Assembly (NCBI RefSeq): GCF_029278605.1
Contig: NZ_CP119572.1
Coordinates: 1,860,001-1,924,000 of the forward strand
Direction: 5' to 3'
DNA from: Cupriavidus sp. WKF15
Lineage (GTDB): Bacteria > Pseudomonadota > Gammaproteobacteria > Burkholderiales > Burkholderiaceae
DNA: 64,000 nucleotides
Shown piece after piece: positions 18,172-26,931 of this stretch. Within the stretch, counting starts at the first letter, position 1, and each line of letters begins with the position of its first letter. The notes under the pieces were generated by a model. The model ran no database searches. It was not told the origin of the DNA and worked only from the letters and a program-made list of their open reading frames with translations. Made by a program: the position numbers and the translations under genes.

Positions 18172-19320
18172 ATGGCCTTTATCTACTATCTCACCCACAT
18201 CCATCTTGATTTCGGCGCGGTGAACATGCTCAAGGCCGAATGTGAGCGCATCGGCATCCGCCGGCCGCTGCTGGTGACGGACAAGGGCGTGGTCGCGGCG
18301 GGCGTGGCCCAGCGCGCGATCGACGCGATGCAAGACCTGCCGGTGGCCGTGTTTGACGAGACCCCGTCCAACCCCACCGAGGCCATGGTGCGCAAGGCCG
18401 CGCAGCAATACCGCGACGCCGGCTGCGACGGCCTGGTCGCGGTCGGCGGGGGCTCGTCGATCGACCTGGCCAAGGGCATCGCGATTCTCGCCACGCACCC
18501 GGGCGAGCTGACAACCTACGCCACCATCGAAGGCGGCAGCACGAAGATCACGGAGCGCGCCGCGCCGCTGATCGCCGTGCCTACTACATCAGGCACCGGC
18601 AGCGAGGTGGCGCGCGGCGCCATCATCATCCTCGACGACGGGCGCAAGCTGGGCTTCCATTCCTGGCACCTGCTGCCGAAGTCGGCCATTTGCGACCCCG
18701 AACTCACGCTGGGCCTGCCCGCTGGCCTGACCGCCGCGACCGGCATGGACGCCATTGCCCATTGCATCGAGACCTTCCTGGCCCCCGCCTTCAACCCGCC
18801 CGCCGACGGCATTGCGCTGGACGGACTGGAGCGAGGCTGGATGCATATCGAGCGCGCCACCCGCGATGGCCAGGACCGCGATGCGCGGCTCAACATGATG
18901 AGCGCCTCCATGCAGGGGGCCATGGCGTTCCAGAAGGGCCTGGGCTGCGTGCATTCGCTGTCGCACCCGCTTGGCGGCCTGAAGATCGACGGCAAGACCG
19001 GCCTGCACCATGGCACGCTCAACGCGGTGGTCATGCCCGCCGTGCTGCGCTTCAATGCCGACGCGCCGACCGTGGTGCGCGACGACCGCTATGCGTGCCT
19101 GCGCCGCGCCATGCACCTGCCGGAAGGCGCCGACATCGCCCAGGCCGTGCACGACATGACCGCGCGGCTGGGACTGCCCACCGGCCTGCGCCAGATGGGC
19201 GTGACCGAGGCCATGTTCGACAAGGTAATCGCGGGCGCCCTGCTCGACCACTGCCACAAGACCAATCCGAAAGAGGCCAGCGCGGAGGATTATCGGCGTA
19301 TGCTTGAGGCGTCCATGTAG
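18172..19320 (+). CDS. gbd: Iron-containing alcohol dehydrogenase, 4-hydroxybutyrate dehydrogenase type
   Basis: The 382-residue group III alcohol dehydrogenase has the nucleotide-binding VAVGGGSSIDLAKG, TTSGTGSEVA, and iron ligands in TGMDAIAHCIE, GCVHSLSHPLGG and GLHHGTLN. Its N-terminus (MAFIYYLTHIHLDFGAV) and exact length match my memory of the C. necator 4-hydroxybutyrate dehydrogenase Gbd, which oxidises 4-hydroxybutyrate to succinic semialdehyde. The name rests on that recollection; the family assignment is firm. It carries a palindrome-bearing promoter about 150 bases upstream and is followed 53 bases later by a macrodomain gene. Confidence 0.85.
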   Translation: MAFIYYLTHIHLDFGAVNMLKAECERIGIRRPLLVTDKGVVAAGVAQRAIDAMQDLPVAVFDETPSNPTEAMVRKAAQQYRDAGCDGLVAVGGGSSIDLAKGIAILATHPGELTTYATIEGGSTKITERAAPLIAVPTTSGTGSEVARGAIIILDDGRKLGFHSWHLLPKSAICDPELTLGLPAGLTAATGMDAIAHCIETFLAPAFNPPADGIALDGLERGWMHIERATRDGQDRDARLNMMSASMQGAMAFQKGLGCVHSLSHPLGGLKIDGKTGLHHGTLNAVVMPAVLRFNADAPTVVRDDRYACLRRAMHLPEGADIAQAVHDMTARLGLPTGLRQMGVTEAMFDKVIAGALLDHCHKTNPKEASAEDYRRMLEASM

Positions 19321-19373
19321 GCCAGCCTGGCCTTGGCCGGCCCGGGGCACTCATCCACTGCGGGAGACAGCGA

Positions 19374-19895
19374 ATGACTGGTGAACATTTGCAGGTTGTG
19401 CATGGCGACATTACCCGGATGGAGGTCGATGCTGTCGTCAACGCGGCCAACAGCGGGCTGCTGGGCGGCGGCGGCGTGGACGGCGCCATCCACGGCGCCG
19501 GCGGACCCGCGATCATGGCGGCATGCAAGGCCATCCGCGACGCGCAGGGCGGCTGCCCCACCGGCGAAGCGGTGATCACCACCGGCGGGCTGCTGCCCGC
19601 GCCATACGTGATCCACGCGGTCGGCCCGGTCTGGCATGGCGGCGGCAAGGACGAAGACGCACAGCTGGCCAGCGCCTACCGCAACAGCATCCGGCTGGCC
19701 GCCGAGCACCATCTGCGCACGCTGGCCTTTCCCAATATCAGCACCGGCATCTACGGCTTTCCGCGGGAACGTGCGGCCGATATTGCCATCAAGGCCGTGC
19801 GCGACGCGCTGGCGGCGGCGCCTGGCATCGAGCAGGTGACCTTCGTCTGCTTCGACGACGAGAACTACAAGCTGTACCGCGAACGCCTGTCCTGA
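19374..19895 (+). CDS. Macrodomain protein, O-acetyl-ADP-ribose deacetylase type (YmdB-like)
   Basis: The 173-residue protein is a single macrodomain. It has VHGDITRMEVDAVVNAANS, the glycine-rich GGGGVDGAIHGAGG loop and the phosphate-binding STGIYGFPRE loop. MacroD/YmdB enzymes remove the acetyl group from O-acetyl-ADP-ribose or ADP-ribose from proteins; the catalytic Asn/Asp positions look intact. It follows gbd on the same strand. It ends 6 bases before the convergent racemase stop. Confidence 0.92.
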   Translation: MTGEHLQVVHGDITRMEVDAVVNAANSGLLGGGGVDGAIHGAGGPAIMAACKAIRDAQGGCPTGEAVITTGGLLPAPYVIHAVGPVWHGGGKDEDAQLASAYRNSIRLAAEHHLRTLAFPNISTGIYGFPRERAADIAIKAVRDALAAAPGIEQVTFVCFDDENYKLYRERLS

Positions 19896-19901
19896 CGGCG
19901 T

Positions 19902-20606
19902 CTACGGGGCCACGCCGTCATCAGCCATTGCCACCGCGGCCTGCGCATGCAGCGCGGTGGTATCGAAGACCGGCAGCACGCTGTCCTGCGGGCCGACCAG
20001 CAACGTGATCTCGGTGCAGCCGAGGATCACGCCCTGCGCGCCGCGCGTCCCGAGTTCGCCGATGATGCGCCGGAACTCCGTGCGCGCGGCGTCGCGAATC
20101 ACCCCATGGCACAGTTCGTCATAGATGATGTCGTGCACGATGGCGCGATCGGCCTCGTCCGGCACCAGCGTCTCGATGCCGTGGCGGTCCTGCATCCGGC
20201 CGCGGTAGAAATCCTGCTCCATCGTAAAGCGCGTGCCGAGCAGCGCGACGCGGCCAATGCCCGCTTCACGCAGCGCCAGCGCGGTCGGATCGACGATATG
20301 GACGAACGGCACCGACAGCGCCGCTTCGATCGCCGGGGCCACGCGGTGCATGGTGTTGGTACACAGCAGCACGAAATCGGCGCCACCGGCCTGCACCTGC
20401 CGGGCCGCCTGCTGCATCAGCACGCCCAGCTCGTCCCAGCGGCCGTCGTGCTGCAGCGTCTTGATCTGCTCGAAGCACACCGTGGCCATCACGCTGCGCG
20501 CATTGCGATGGCCGCCCAGGCGCGCTTTCATGCCCTGGTTGATGAGCCGATAGTACTCCGCGGACGATTCCCAGCTCATGCCGCCGATCAGCCCGATGGT
20601 CTTCAT
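19902..20606 (-). CDS. Aspartate/glutamate racemase family protein
   Basis: The 234-residue protein has the Asp/Glu racemase fold with the two catalytic cysteines in LLCTNTMH and ILGCTEITLL. It begins MKTIGLIGGMSWESSAEYY, characteristic of the YgeA/RacX-type amino-acid racemases. The substrate is probably a free amino acid but cannot be read from sequence. The ATG at 20606 gives the canonical N-terminus. Confidence 0.92.
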   Translation of the reverse strand: MKTIGLIGGMSWESSAEYYRLINQGMKARLGGHRNARSVMATVCFEQIKTLQHDGRWDELGVLMQQAARQVQAGGADFVLLCTNTMHRVAPAIEAALSVPFVHIVDPTALALREAGIGRVALLGTRFTMEQDFYRGRMQDRHGIETLVPDEADRAIVHDIIYDELCHGVIRDAARTEFRRIIGELGTRGAQGVILGCTEITLLVGPQDSVLPVFDTTALHAQAAVAMADDGVAP

Positions 20607-20774
20607 TGCCTGCTCCGTGTTGCGCAAAGGGAATTGCGCAAGGGGATTTGCGCGTTGTATTCGCGGCAATCTATCACCCGGACCAAGCGGCCGACAGGGA
20701 CAGTTTCCGCGCGGGCAACCCTGCCAGTTACGGCCCGTTGACCACCCCGCCCGCGCGGCAAACCGGTGCCCAGC

Positions 20775-21695
20775 CTACTTCAGAGCGCCGCGTATCAGCC
20801 GGTTGACCAGCTCGGGCTGCTCATGCACCACCCAGTGCGTGCCGTCCGGAATGCGCTCCAGCCGCAAGTCCGGCACGAACTGGCCGAGCCCGTCGAGCAG
20901 GGACTTCGGCAGCGCGCGGTCCTTCTCGCCCCAGATCACGAAGGTTGGCACGCGCACCACGAAAGCCGCCGGATCGAGCCGGGAAATGTCCGGCGGCGGC
21001 TCTCCCGGGCCGGGCGGGTGCATCGGCGAAGCACGGTAGTAGTTGACGCCCCCCGACAGCGAATGCGACGCGCCCTCGCCGGGCTGGGCCCACGCCGCCA
21101 GGTACTTCTCGCGCGTCTCGCCGCTGAACCACGGCGCGGGCTGTTCGCCGCCGGCCGTCAGCATCTTCTCGAGCATCGCGAAATCGTTGGCAGCGAGGAC
21201 TTCCTCCGAACCTGGCCGGCGCAGCCAGTTCATGTAGGCCGATGCCTCCTGCTGCTGCGGATCGGTGGCCAAGGCCTTGGCGAACACGTACGGATGCGGG
21301 GAATTGATGATCACCAGTTGCTCGACCACTTGCGGGAACTGGATGGCCAGGTTCCAGCAGATCGCCCCGCCCCAGTCGTGGGCCACGACGATGCAGCGTT
21401 CGTAGCCGAGCGCGGCGATGAATTGCACCAGGTCCTCGACGATATGGCGCGGGCGGTAAGCCTCTACCGCCTCCGGCTTGCTCGACAGGTTGAAGCCGCG
21501 CAGGTCCGGCGCCACCGCAAAGTGGGTGTGGCCGAATTCGGCGAGCTGGGCTTCCCATTCGAACCAGAACTCCGGGAATCCATGCACGAACAGCATCAGC
21601 GGTTTGCCGCGCTCCCCGGCGCTGGCATAGTGCAGGCGCGTGCCGTTGGGCAGGCTGGCAAACTGCAGATGGCGGATCACGGCGGGGGCAGTCAT
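20775..21695 (-). CDS. Alpha/beta hydrolase, epoxide hydrolase-like
   Basis: The 306-residue hydrolase has the oxyanion motif VHGFPEFWFEW and the nucleophile motif VAHDWGGAICW with Asp as nucleophile, the pattern of epoxide hydrolases and haloalkane dehalogenases. A C-terminal WVVHEQPE supplies the His. GGAG lies 6 bases before the ATG at 21695. It is the last gene of the minus-strand acyl-CoA degradation cluster, 43 bases after an SDR gene. The natural substrate is unknown. Confidence 0.9.
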   Translation of the reverse strand: MTAPAVIRHLQFASLPNGTRLHYASAGERGKPLMLFVHGFPEFWFEWEAQLAEFGHTHFAVAPDLRGFNLSSKPEAVEAYRPRHIVEDLVQFIAALGYERCIVVAHDWGGAICWNLAIQFPQVVEQLVIINSPHPYVFAKALATDPQQQEASAYMNWLRRPGSEEVLAANDFAMLEKMLTAGGEQPAPWFSGETREKYLAAWAQPGEGASHSLSGGVNYYRASPMHPPGPGEPPPDISRLDPAAFVVRVPTFVIWGEKDRALPKSLLDGLGQFVPDLRLERIPDGTHWVVHEQPELVNRLIRGALK

Positions 21696-21738
21696 GGCGT
21701 TCTCCATGCGCGGGCCTCGTCTGGATTGTTGCGTTGCG

Positions 21739-22641
21739 TCAGCCGCGCAGCGCGGCAACCAGGCCGGCGCGCACCTCGGGCTTGTCCGCGAACGGATCGC
21801 CCGGATTGCGCTGGCCGATGATGTCCTCAAAGCGTTGCTGCACGGGTGCGAGGGCCTGCGGGTGCGAATAAATATAGAAGCTTTCCTCGCGGATGGCATC
21901 GAAGGTTTTTCGCGCCACGTCTTCGGCCGTGACCTTGCCGGAACTGACCGCCTTGTCCGTCAGCGCCTGCGACACCATCTGCGAACGCGTCGGCGGCGCA
22001 TCGTTGGCGAGGTCTGCGGGACGGTTGCGCTGCGACTGGTTGATCCCCGTCGGCACGAAGTACGGACACAGCACCGAGCAGCGCACCTGTTCCGTGACCA
22101 GCCCGAGGTCCTGGTAAAGCGTTTCGGTCAGCGTCACCACGGCGTGCTTGGAAACGTTGTACACGCCCATGGCCGGCGGGCTGAGCAGGCCAGCCATCGA
22201 CGCGGTATTGACGATGTGCGCCTGGTAGTCCGGATCCTTTTCGGCAGCGGCCAGCATCAGCGGCGTGAAGATGCGCACGCCATGGATCACGCCGTACAGG
22301 TTCACGCCAAGCACCCACTCCCAGTCCTTCAGCGAGTTCTCCCACAACAGGCCGCCCGCGCCGACGCCCGCGTTGTTGAACAGCACGTTGACCTGCCCGA
22401 AGCGTTCCATCGCCGCATCGGCGAGCGCCTGCACCTGCTCGCCGCGCGATACGTCGGTGCGCACGCCGATCACATCGGCACCCTGCGCCCTGAGTTCCGC
22501 CACGGCGGCGTCCAGCGCATCCTGCTGCACATCCGCAAGCACCAGCTTCATGCCGAGCGCCGCGCCTGTGCGCGCAAATTCCTTGCCAAAACCCGAAGCG
22601 CCACCCGTGATGACAGCTACCCTGCCTTCGAATTGCTTCAT
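21739..22641 (-). CDS. SDR-family oxidoreductase
   Basis: The 300-residue classical short-chain dehydrogenase has VITGGASGFGKEFA (TGxxxGxG), NNAGVGAGG, an NTASMAG segment with the catalytic Ser and YNVSKHA with the YxxxK pair. An extended C-terminal part (HPQALAPVQQRFEDII) follows. Substrate unknown; within the cluster an alcohol or 3-hydroxyacyl step is plausible. Confidence 0.9.
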   Translation of the reverse strand: MKQFEGRVAVITGGASGFGKEFARTGAALGMKLVLADVQQDALDAAVAELRAQGADVIGVRTDVSRGEQVQALADAAMERFGQVNVLFNNAGVGAGGLLWENSLKDWEWVLGVNLYGVIHGVRIFTPLMLAAAEKDPDYQAHIVNTASMAGLLSPPAMGVYNVSKHAVVTLTETLYQDLGLVTEQVRCSVLCPYFVPTGINQSQRNRPADLANDAPPTRSQMVSQALTDKAVSSGKVTAEDVARKTFDAIREESFYIYSHPQALAPVQQRFEDIIGQRNPGDPFADKPEVRAGLVAALRG

Positions 22642-22700
22642 GTCCTTGTCCCCTCTCGTTGTGTACTGCTTACTGTTCTGGTCGGCCGCTGCCGAACGGC

Positions 22701-23513
22701 TCAGCGGCCTGCCTGCTTCAACGCCTTCAGCGCCATGCGATCCACCATCGCAGGGGCCAGCAGCTTCATCCACTGCCCCAGCTTGCCCTTCGCCGTCATC
22801 ACCAGTTCGCGCTTGCGCGCAGTCATGGCGGACAGCATCTGGCGCGCGCACTCCTGTGCGGTCATGGCACCGTCCTCGCGCAAACGGCTTTCGCCAAGCG
22901 CCCGGCCGTCGGGACCGAAGCCGTTGATGCGCGTATCCGTCGCCACCACGCCGGGAAATACCACGCAAACATCCACGCCGCTGCCGTACAGCTCGCAACG
23001 CAGCGCCTCGCAGAAGCCCGCCAGCGCAAACTTGCTGGCCGAATAGGCCGTGCGCCCGGGCACGCCAACCTTGCCGGCGAGGCTCGACACCGCCACCATC
23101 AGGCCGCGGCGCGCGCGCAGGTGCGGCAGCGCCGCGCGCGTGCACCACATTGCGCCGAAGTAGTTCACGCGCATGACGGTCTCGTAGTAGCCGTAGTCGG
23201 ACACCTGCTCGAAATAGCCGTGCGCGGAGACGCCGGCGTTATTGACCAGTGCGTCCAGCCCGCCGTAATGCGCGACCACGTCCGCGATCAGCCGTGTGCA
23301 GGCCGACTCGTCGGACACATCGGTACGCCACACCGCGACCTCGGCGTGCGGGTGCATGGCCTTGATGCGGCCCGCCAGCGCATGCAGCAACTCCAGCCGG
23401 CGCGCTGCCAGCGCGAGCCTGGCGCCCTGCTGTGCCAGCAGCATTGCCAGCTCTGCGCCGATGCCGTCCGATGCACCCGTGATCAGCACTACCCTGCCGG
23501 TATACGGGGTCAT
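22701..23513 (-). CDS. SDR-family oxidoreductase
   Basis: The 270-residue short-chain dehydrogenase has LITGASDGIGAELA, NNAGVSAHG, VSSLAGKVGVPG with the catalytic Ser and YSASKFA with Tyr/Lys. It starts 4 bases after the class II aldolase stop, so translation is likely coupled. The C-terminal MKLLAPAMVDRMALKAL resembles SDRs of lipid metabolism. Substrate unknown. Confidence 0.9.
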   Translation of the reverse strand: MTPYTGRVVLITGASDGIGAELAMLLAQQGARLALAARRLELLHALAGRIKAMHPHAEVAVWRTDVSDESACTRLIADVVAHYGGLDALVNNAGVSAHGYFEQVSDYGYYETVMRVNYFGAMWCTRAALPHLRARRGLMVAVSSLAGKVGVPGRTAYSASKFALAGFCEALRCELYGSGVDVCVVFPGVVATDTRINGFGPDGRALGESRLREDGAMTAQECARQMLSAMTARKRELVMTAKGKLGQWMKLLAPAMVDRMALKALKQAGR

Positions 23514-23517
23514 GGTG

Positions 23518-24363
23518 TCAGTCCAGCAGGTCAGGCTGTTCTTTGACGATGCGGGCATACAGCGGCTGGAACTGGAACCAGCCTGCCTGCGCGGTGCCAA
23601 CGATCGAATAGGCCTGGCGCGCGGCCGACTCGGAGATGACCTTGAGCGGCGCATTGGTGCGCGCGGCGGCGGCCTCGGCCAGCAGTTGCACCTGGCACGA
23701 ACGCTCCATCGTGATGAACCACCATGCGGCCTCGTCGACGGTCTTGCCCACCGTCAGCAGCCCGTGGTTCTGCAGGATGGCTGCCTTGTTCGGCCCCAGC
23801 GCGTTGGCGATGCGCTGGCCCTCGTCCAACTCCACCACCACGCCGCCGAAGTCGTCATAGACCGCGTGATCGTCGTAGAACGCGCAGACGTCCTGCGTGA
23901 GCGGATCGAGCGGACGGCCCAGCGTGGACCAGGCGCGGCCATAGGTACTGTGCGAATGCGCCGCGGCCACGGCGTCGGGCCTAGTCTGGTGCACGCGCGA
24001 ATGAATCGCGAACGCCGCCGCGTTGACCGGGTAGTCGCCTTCGACCACATTGCCGTGATGGTCGCAACGGATCAGGTTGGATACCTTCACCTGGCTGAAA
24101 TGCACGCCGAACGGGTTGACCCAGAAGGTGTCAGTGAACTCCGGGTCGCGCGCGGTGATGTGTCCCGCCACGCCCTCGTCGAAACCGAATTTGGAAAACA
24201 GCCGGAACGCCGCGGCCAGGCGCTGCTTGCGGTGCAGGCGCTCCTGCGCGGGCGTGTCGAACTGCGGCGGCCGCGGCAGGTTGCGGTAGCGGGCCTTGAC
24301 CTCTTCGGACAGGCCGGCGCCGATCTCATCGTCGGGCGCAGGCCGGGCTTGCGGTGCGTTCAT
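23518..24363 (-). CDS. Class II aldolase/adducin family protein
   Basis: The 281-residue protein has the class II aldolase/adducin fold with AGHITARD, the AHSHSTYGRAW metal motif and a later QNHGLLTVGKTVDEA carrying the third His. Length and the long N-terminal arm resemble the adducin-like paralogues found beside acyl-CoA genes rather than sugar-phosphate aldolases. The reaction is unknown. It is sandwiched between the MDR reductase and an SDR. Confidence 0.9.
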   Translation of the reverse strand: MNAPQARPAPDDEIGAGLSEEVKARYRNLPRPPQFDTPAQERLHRKQRLAAAFRLFSKFGFDEGVAGHITARDPEFTDTFWVNPFGVHFSQVKVSNLIRCDHHGNVVEGDYPVNAAAFAIHSRVHQTRPDAVAAAHSHSTYGRAWSTLGRPLDPLTQDVCAFYDDHAVYDDFGGVVVELDEGQRIANALGPNKAAILQNHGLLTVGKTVDEAAWWFITMERSCQVQLLAEAAAARTNAPLKVISESAARQAYSIVGTAQAGWFQFQPLYARIVKEQPDLLD

Positions 24364-24432
24364 GGCTGTCTCCTGTGGTTGTCATTCCCTGCAGTCCCGC
24401 CGGCCGCCCAGGGCCGGCAGCACCTTTGCCGC

Positions 24433-25443
24433 TTACACCAGCTTCACCAGCTGCTTGCCAAAGTTCTTGCCCTTGAGCAGGCCCATAAAGGCTTCCGGCG
24501 CGCTTTCCAGGCCCTGCGCGACGGACTCGCGGAACTTGATCTTGCCCTGCGCGACAGCGGTGCCCAGTTCCTTCAGCGCCTGCGGCCACACATCCATATG
24601 CTCGGACACGATGAAGCCTTCGATGGTCAGGCGCGACACCAGGATCAGTTGCGGGTTCTTCAGCGGCAGCGGCTGGCCGTCGTAGCCCGCGATCATGCCG
24701 CACATGGCAATGCGGCCGAACGCATTCATGCGCATCAGCACAGCGTCGAGGATATCGCCGCCCACGTTCTCGAAGTAGCCATCAATGCCATCGGGCGTGG
24801 CAGCCTTGAGCATGGTGTAGAGCTCCTTGGCATCCTTGGCCGCCTTGTAGTCGATGCACGCGTCGAAGCCGAGTTCGTTGACCACGTAGTCGCACTTGTC
24901 CTGGCCGCCCGCAAAGCCGACCGCACGGCAGCCAGCCAGCTTGGCCAGCTGCCCGACCACGCTGCCGACCGCGCCCGACGCGGCGCTGACCACCACGGTC
25001 CTGCCCGCCTTGGGCTGGATGATCTTGTTCAGCCCGTACCACGCCGTCACGCCTGGCATGCCGACCGAACCGAGGTAGGCCGACAGCGGAATATGCGTGG
25101 TGTCCACCGGCTGCAGGCCGGTGCCGTCGCTTACCCCCATTTCCTGCCAGCCGAACATGCCGACGACCTTGTCGCCAACCTTGTACTTTGCGTTCTTGCT
25201 GGCCACGACTTCGCCAACCGTGCCGCCGATCATCACCTCGTTGAGCGGCTGCGGCACGGCGTAGGACTTGCTGTCGTTCATGCGGCCGCGCATATACGGG
25301 TCCAGCGACAGGTAGTGGTTGCGCACCAGCACCTGGCCGTCGGCAATCTGCGGCACGGGCACTTCTTCCAGCCGGAAGTTGGCAGGTGTCACCGCGCCTT
25401 CGGGACGCGAGGCCAGGACGATGCGCTTGAATGTGTTGGACAT
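24433..25443 (-). CDS. NADP-dependent MDR oxidoreductase (CurA / leukotriene B4 dehydrogenase-like)
   Basis: The 336-residue zinc-independent medium-chain reductase has LSLDPYMRGRM, GGTVGEVVAS, VSAASGAVGSVVGQLAK for NADPH binding and YFENVGG. Family members reduce the C=C bond of alpha,beta-unsaturated ketones or aldehydes. In this operon it could reduce unsaturated intermediates or lipid-peroxidation products. Confidence 0.93.
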   Translation of the reverse strand: MSNTFKRIVLASRPEGAVTPANFRLEEVPVPQIADGQVLVRNHYLSLDPYMRGRMNDSKSYAVPQPLNEVMIGGTVGEVVASKNAKYKVGDKVVGMFGWQEMGVSDGTGLQPVDTTHIPLSAYLGSVGMPGVTAWYGLNKIIQPKAGRTVVVSAASGAVGSVVGQLAKLAGCRAVGFAGGQDKCDYVVNELGFDACIDYKAAKDAKELYTMLKAATPDGIDGYFENVGGDILDAVLMRMNAFGRIAMCGMIAGYDGQPLPLKNPQLILVSRLTIEGFIVSEHMDVWPQALKELGTAVAQGKIKFRESVAQGLESAPEAFMGLLKGKNFGKQLVKLV

Positions 25444-25544
25444 GATCGGTTCCTTCCAATGGGAGTTGGAAAACTGCAGGAAACTGCGTGGAAACTAAGC
25501 TGCGGTGCGGCCATGCCGCCCCGTTGTGCCTGTGGCGCCGGCGC

Positions 25545-25982
25545 TCAGCCGTCGGCGCCGGTATCGGCGGCACCCGGACGCTGGGGCGGCATGCGCCGGA
25601 TGTACTTGAACGTGCCCGAGCTGCGCGCCACGGTCTTGCCGTCGGCGTCGACGATCTCGGCCTCGCAGAACACCATGGTGGTGGTGCGATGCACGGTGGT
25701 GCCGCGCGCGGTCAGGCGGCCGCGCCCCGGCGCCATGAAGCTGCTCTTCATCTCGATGGTGACCACGCCGCGGCCGTCGGCATCGCTGCTGCGGCCGGCC
25801 ACCGCCATGGCCACGTCGAGCAGCGTCATGATCACGCCGCCGTGGGCCATGTCCCAGCTGTTCTGGTGGCGCGTCTCGATCGGCAGCGAGATCTCGCTGC
25901 GTCCGCCTTCCGCCAGGCTGCAAGTCACGCCGAGATCGGCAAGGAAAGGGATATGGCTCAGCGAGCCCGTGTGCTGGTTCAT
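25545..25982 (-). CDS. PaaI-family hotdog thioesterase
   Basis: The 145-residue hotdog protein has NSWDMAHGGVIMTLLDVAMA, the HGG motif of PaaI-type thioesterases, and EMKSSFMAPG. It hydrolyses acyl- or aryl-CoA and may relieve CoA trapping when the pathway stalls. The ATG at 25982 gives the family-length product; an in-frame extension upstream overlaps the 3' end of the neighbouring SDR gene. Confidence 0.88.
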   Translation of the reverse strand: MNQHTGSLSHIPFLADLGVTCSLAEGGRSEISLPIETRHQNSWDMAHGGVIMTLLDVAMAVAGRSSDADGRGVVTIEMKSSFMAPGRGRLTARGTTVHRTTTMVFCEAEIVDADGKTVARSSGTFKYIRRMPPQRPGAADTGADG

Positions 25983-26100
25983 GGCAATGCGATTCGGTGT
26001 GGGGGATGGTGCGGTGCCGAAGGCAGGCTGTGCCGCCGGCACCGGTTCCGCATTATTGCCGCAAACTCCGACTATCGCTCGGACCGTGCGCGGATCGCCG

Positions 26101-26883
26101 TCAGACCGCGCTGACGCCGCCGTCCACCGCCAGGATCTGGCCGGTGATGTGCTTGCCGGCATCGCTGGCGAACAGCAGCGCCGCGCCCTTCAGGTCCTCG
26201 TCATCGCCAAGGCGGTGCAGCGGCACGCCCGCGCACATGGCATCGACGCCCATGCGCTCGAGCGAACCCTTGGTCATCTTCGACGGGAAGAAGCCCGGCG
26301 CGAGCGCGTTCACGGTGATGTTGTGCTCGCCCCACTCGCCCGCCAGCGTGCGCGTGAAGTTGACCACGGCGCCCTTCGAGGTATTGTAGGCAATGGTCTC
26401 CATCGACCCCGGCGGGTTGCCCGAGAGACCGGCGATCGACGCGACATTGATGATGCGGCCATAGCGCCGCGGAATCATCGACAGCTTGCCGATGCGCTGG
26501 CTCAGCAGGAACAGGCCGCGGATATTCAGGTTCATCACCTTGTCCCAGGCCTCGACCGGGTGGTCTTCGGCGGGGGCGCCCCAGGTCGCGCCGGCGTTGT
26601 TGACGAGGATGTCGACATGGCCGAGCCTGGCCAGCGCTTCATCGGCCAGGCGGACAATATCGGCCTCCTGCGCGCCGTCGGCGGCGATCCAGTCGGCGTC
26701 GATGCCGCGCGCTTTCAGGTGTGCCTGCGCGGCCTGCAGTTCGTCTGCCTTGCGCGCGGACAGCACCACGCGCGCGCCCTGCTCGCCGAGCGCTTCGGCG
26801 ATCTGCAGGCCAAGCCCGCGCGAACCGCCGGTGATCAGCGCGGTACGGCCCTTCAGGTCAAACAGTTGCTGGATGGTACGCAT
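26101..26883 (-). CDS. SDR-family oxidoreductase
   Basis: The 260-residue protein has LITGGSRGLGLQIAEAL, NNAGATWGAP, NVASIAGLSG and YNTSKGA, which are the full SDR cofactor and catalytic motifs. It resembles gluconate 5-dehydrogenase and 3-oxoacyl reductase-like SDRs common in beta-oxidation clusters. It begins 48 bases after the acyl-CoA dehydrogenase stop. Confidence 0.92.
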   Translation of the reverse strand: MRTIQQLFDLKGRTALITGGSRGLGLQIAEALGEQGARVVLSARKADELQAAQAHLKARGIDADWIAADGAQEADIVRLADEALARLGHVDILVNNAGATWGAPAEDHPVEAWDKVMNLNIRGLFLLSQRIGKLSMIPRRYGRIINVASIAGLSGNPPGSMETIAYNTSKGAVVNFTRTLAGEWGEHNITVNALAPGFFPSKMTKGSLERMGVDAMCAGVPLHRLGDDEDLKGAALLFASDAGKHITGQILAVDGGVSAV

Positions 26884-26931
26884 GGTTCGGTTCCTTGATG
26901 GTGCTCGATGTTCGGGGAATGGCGGCGCTGG

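Noticed and set aside
23296..26898. A 1200-codon plus-strand open frame opposite several acyl-CoA cluster genes
   Set aside because: It spans several well-supported minus-strand genes and has no recognisable domain.
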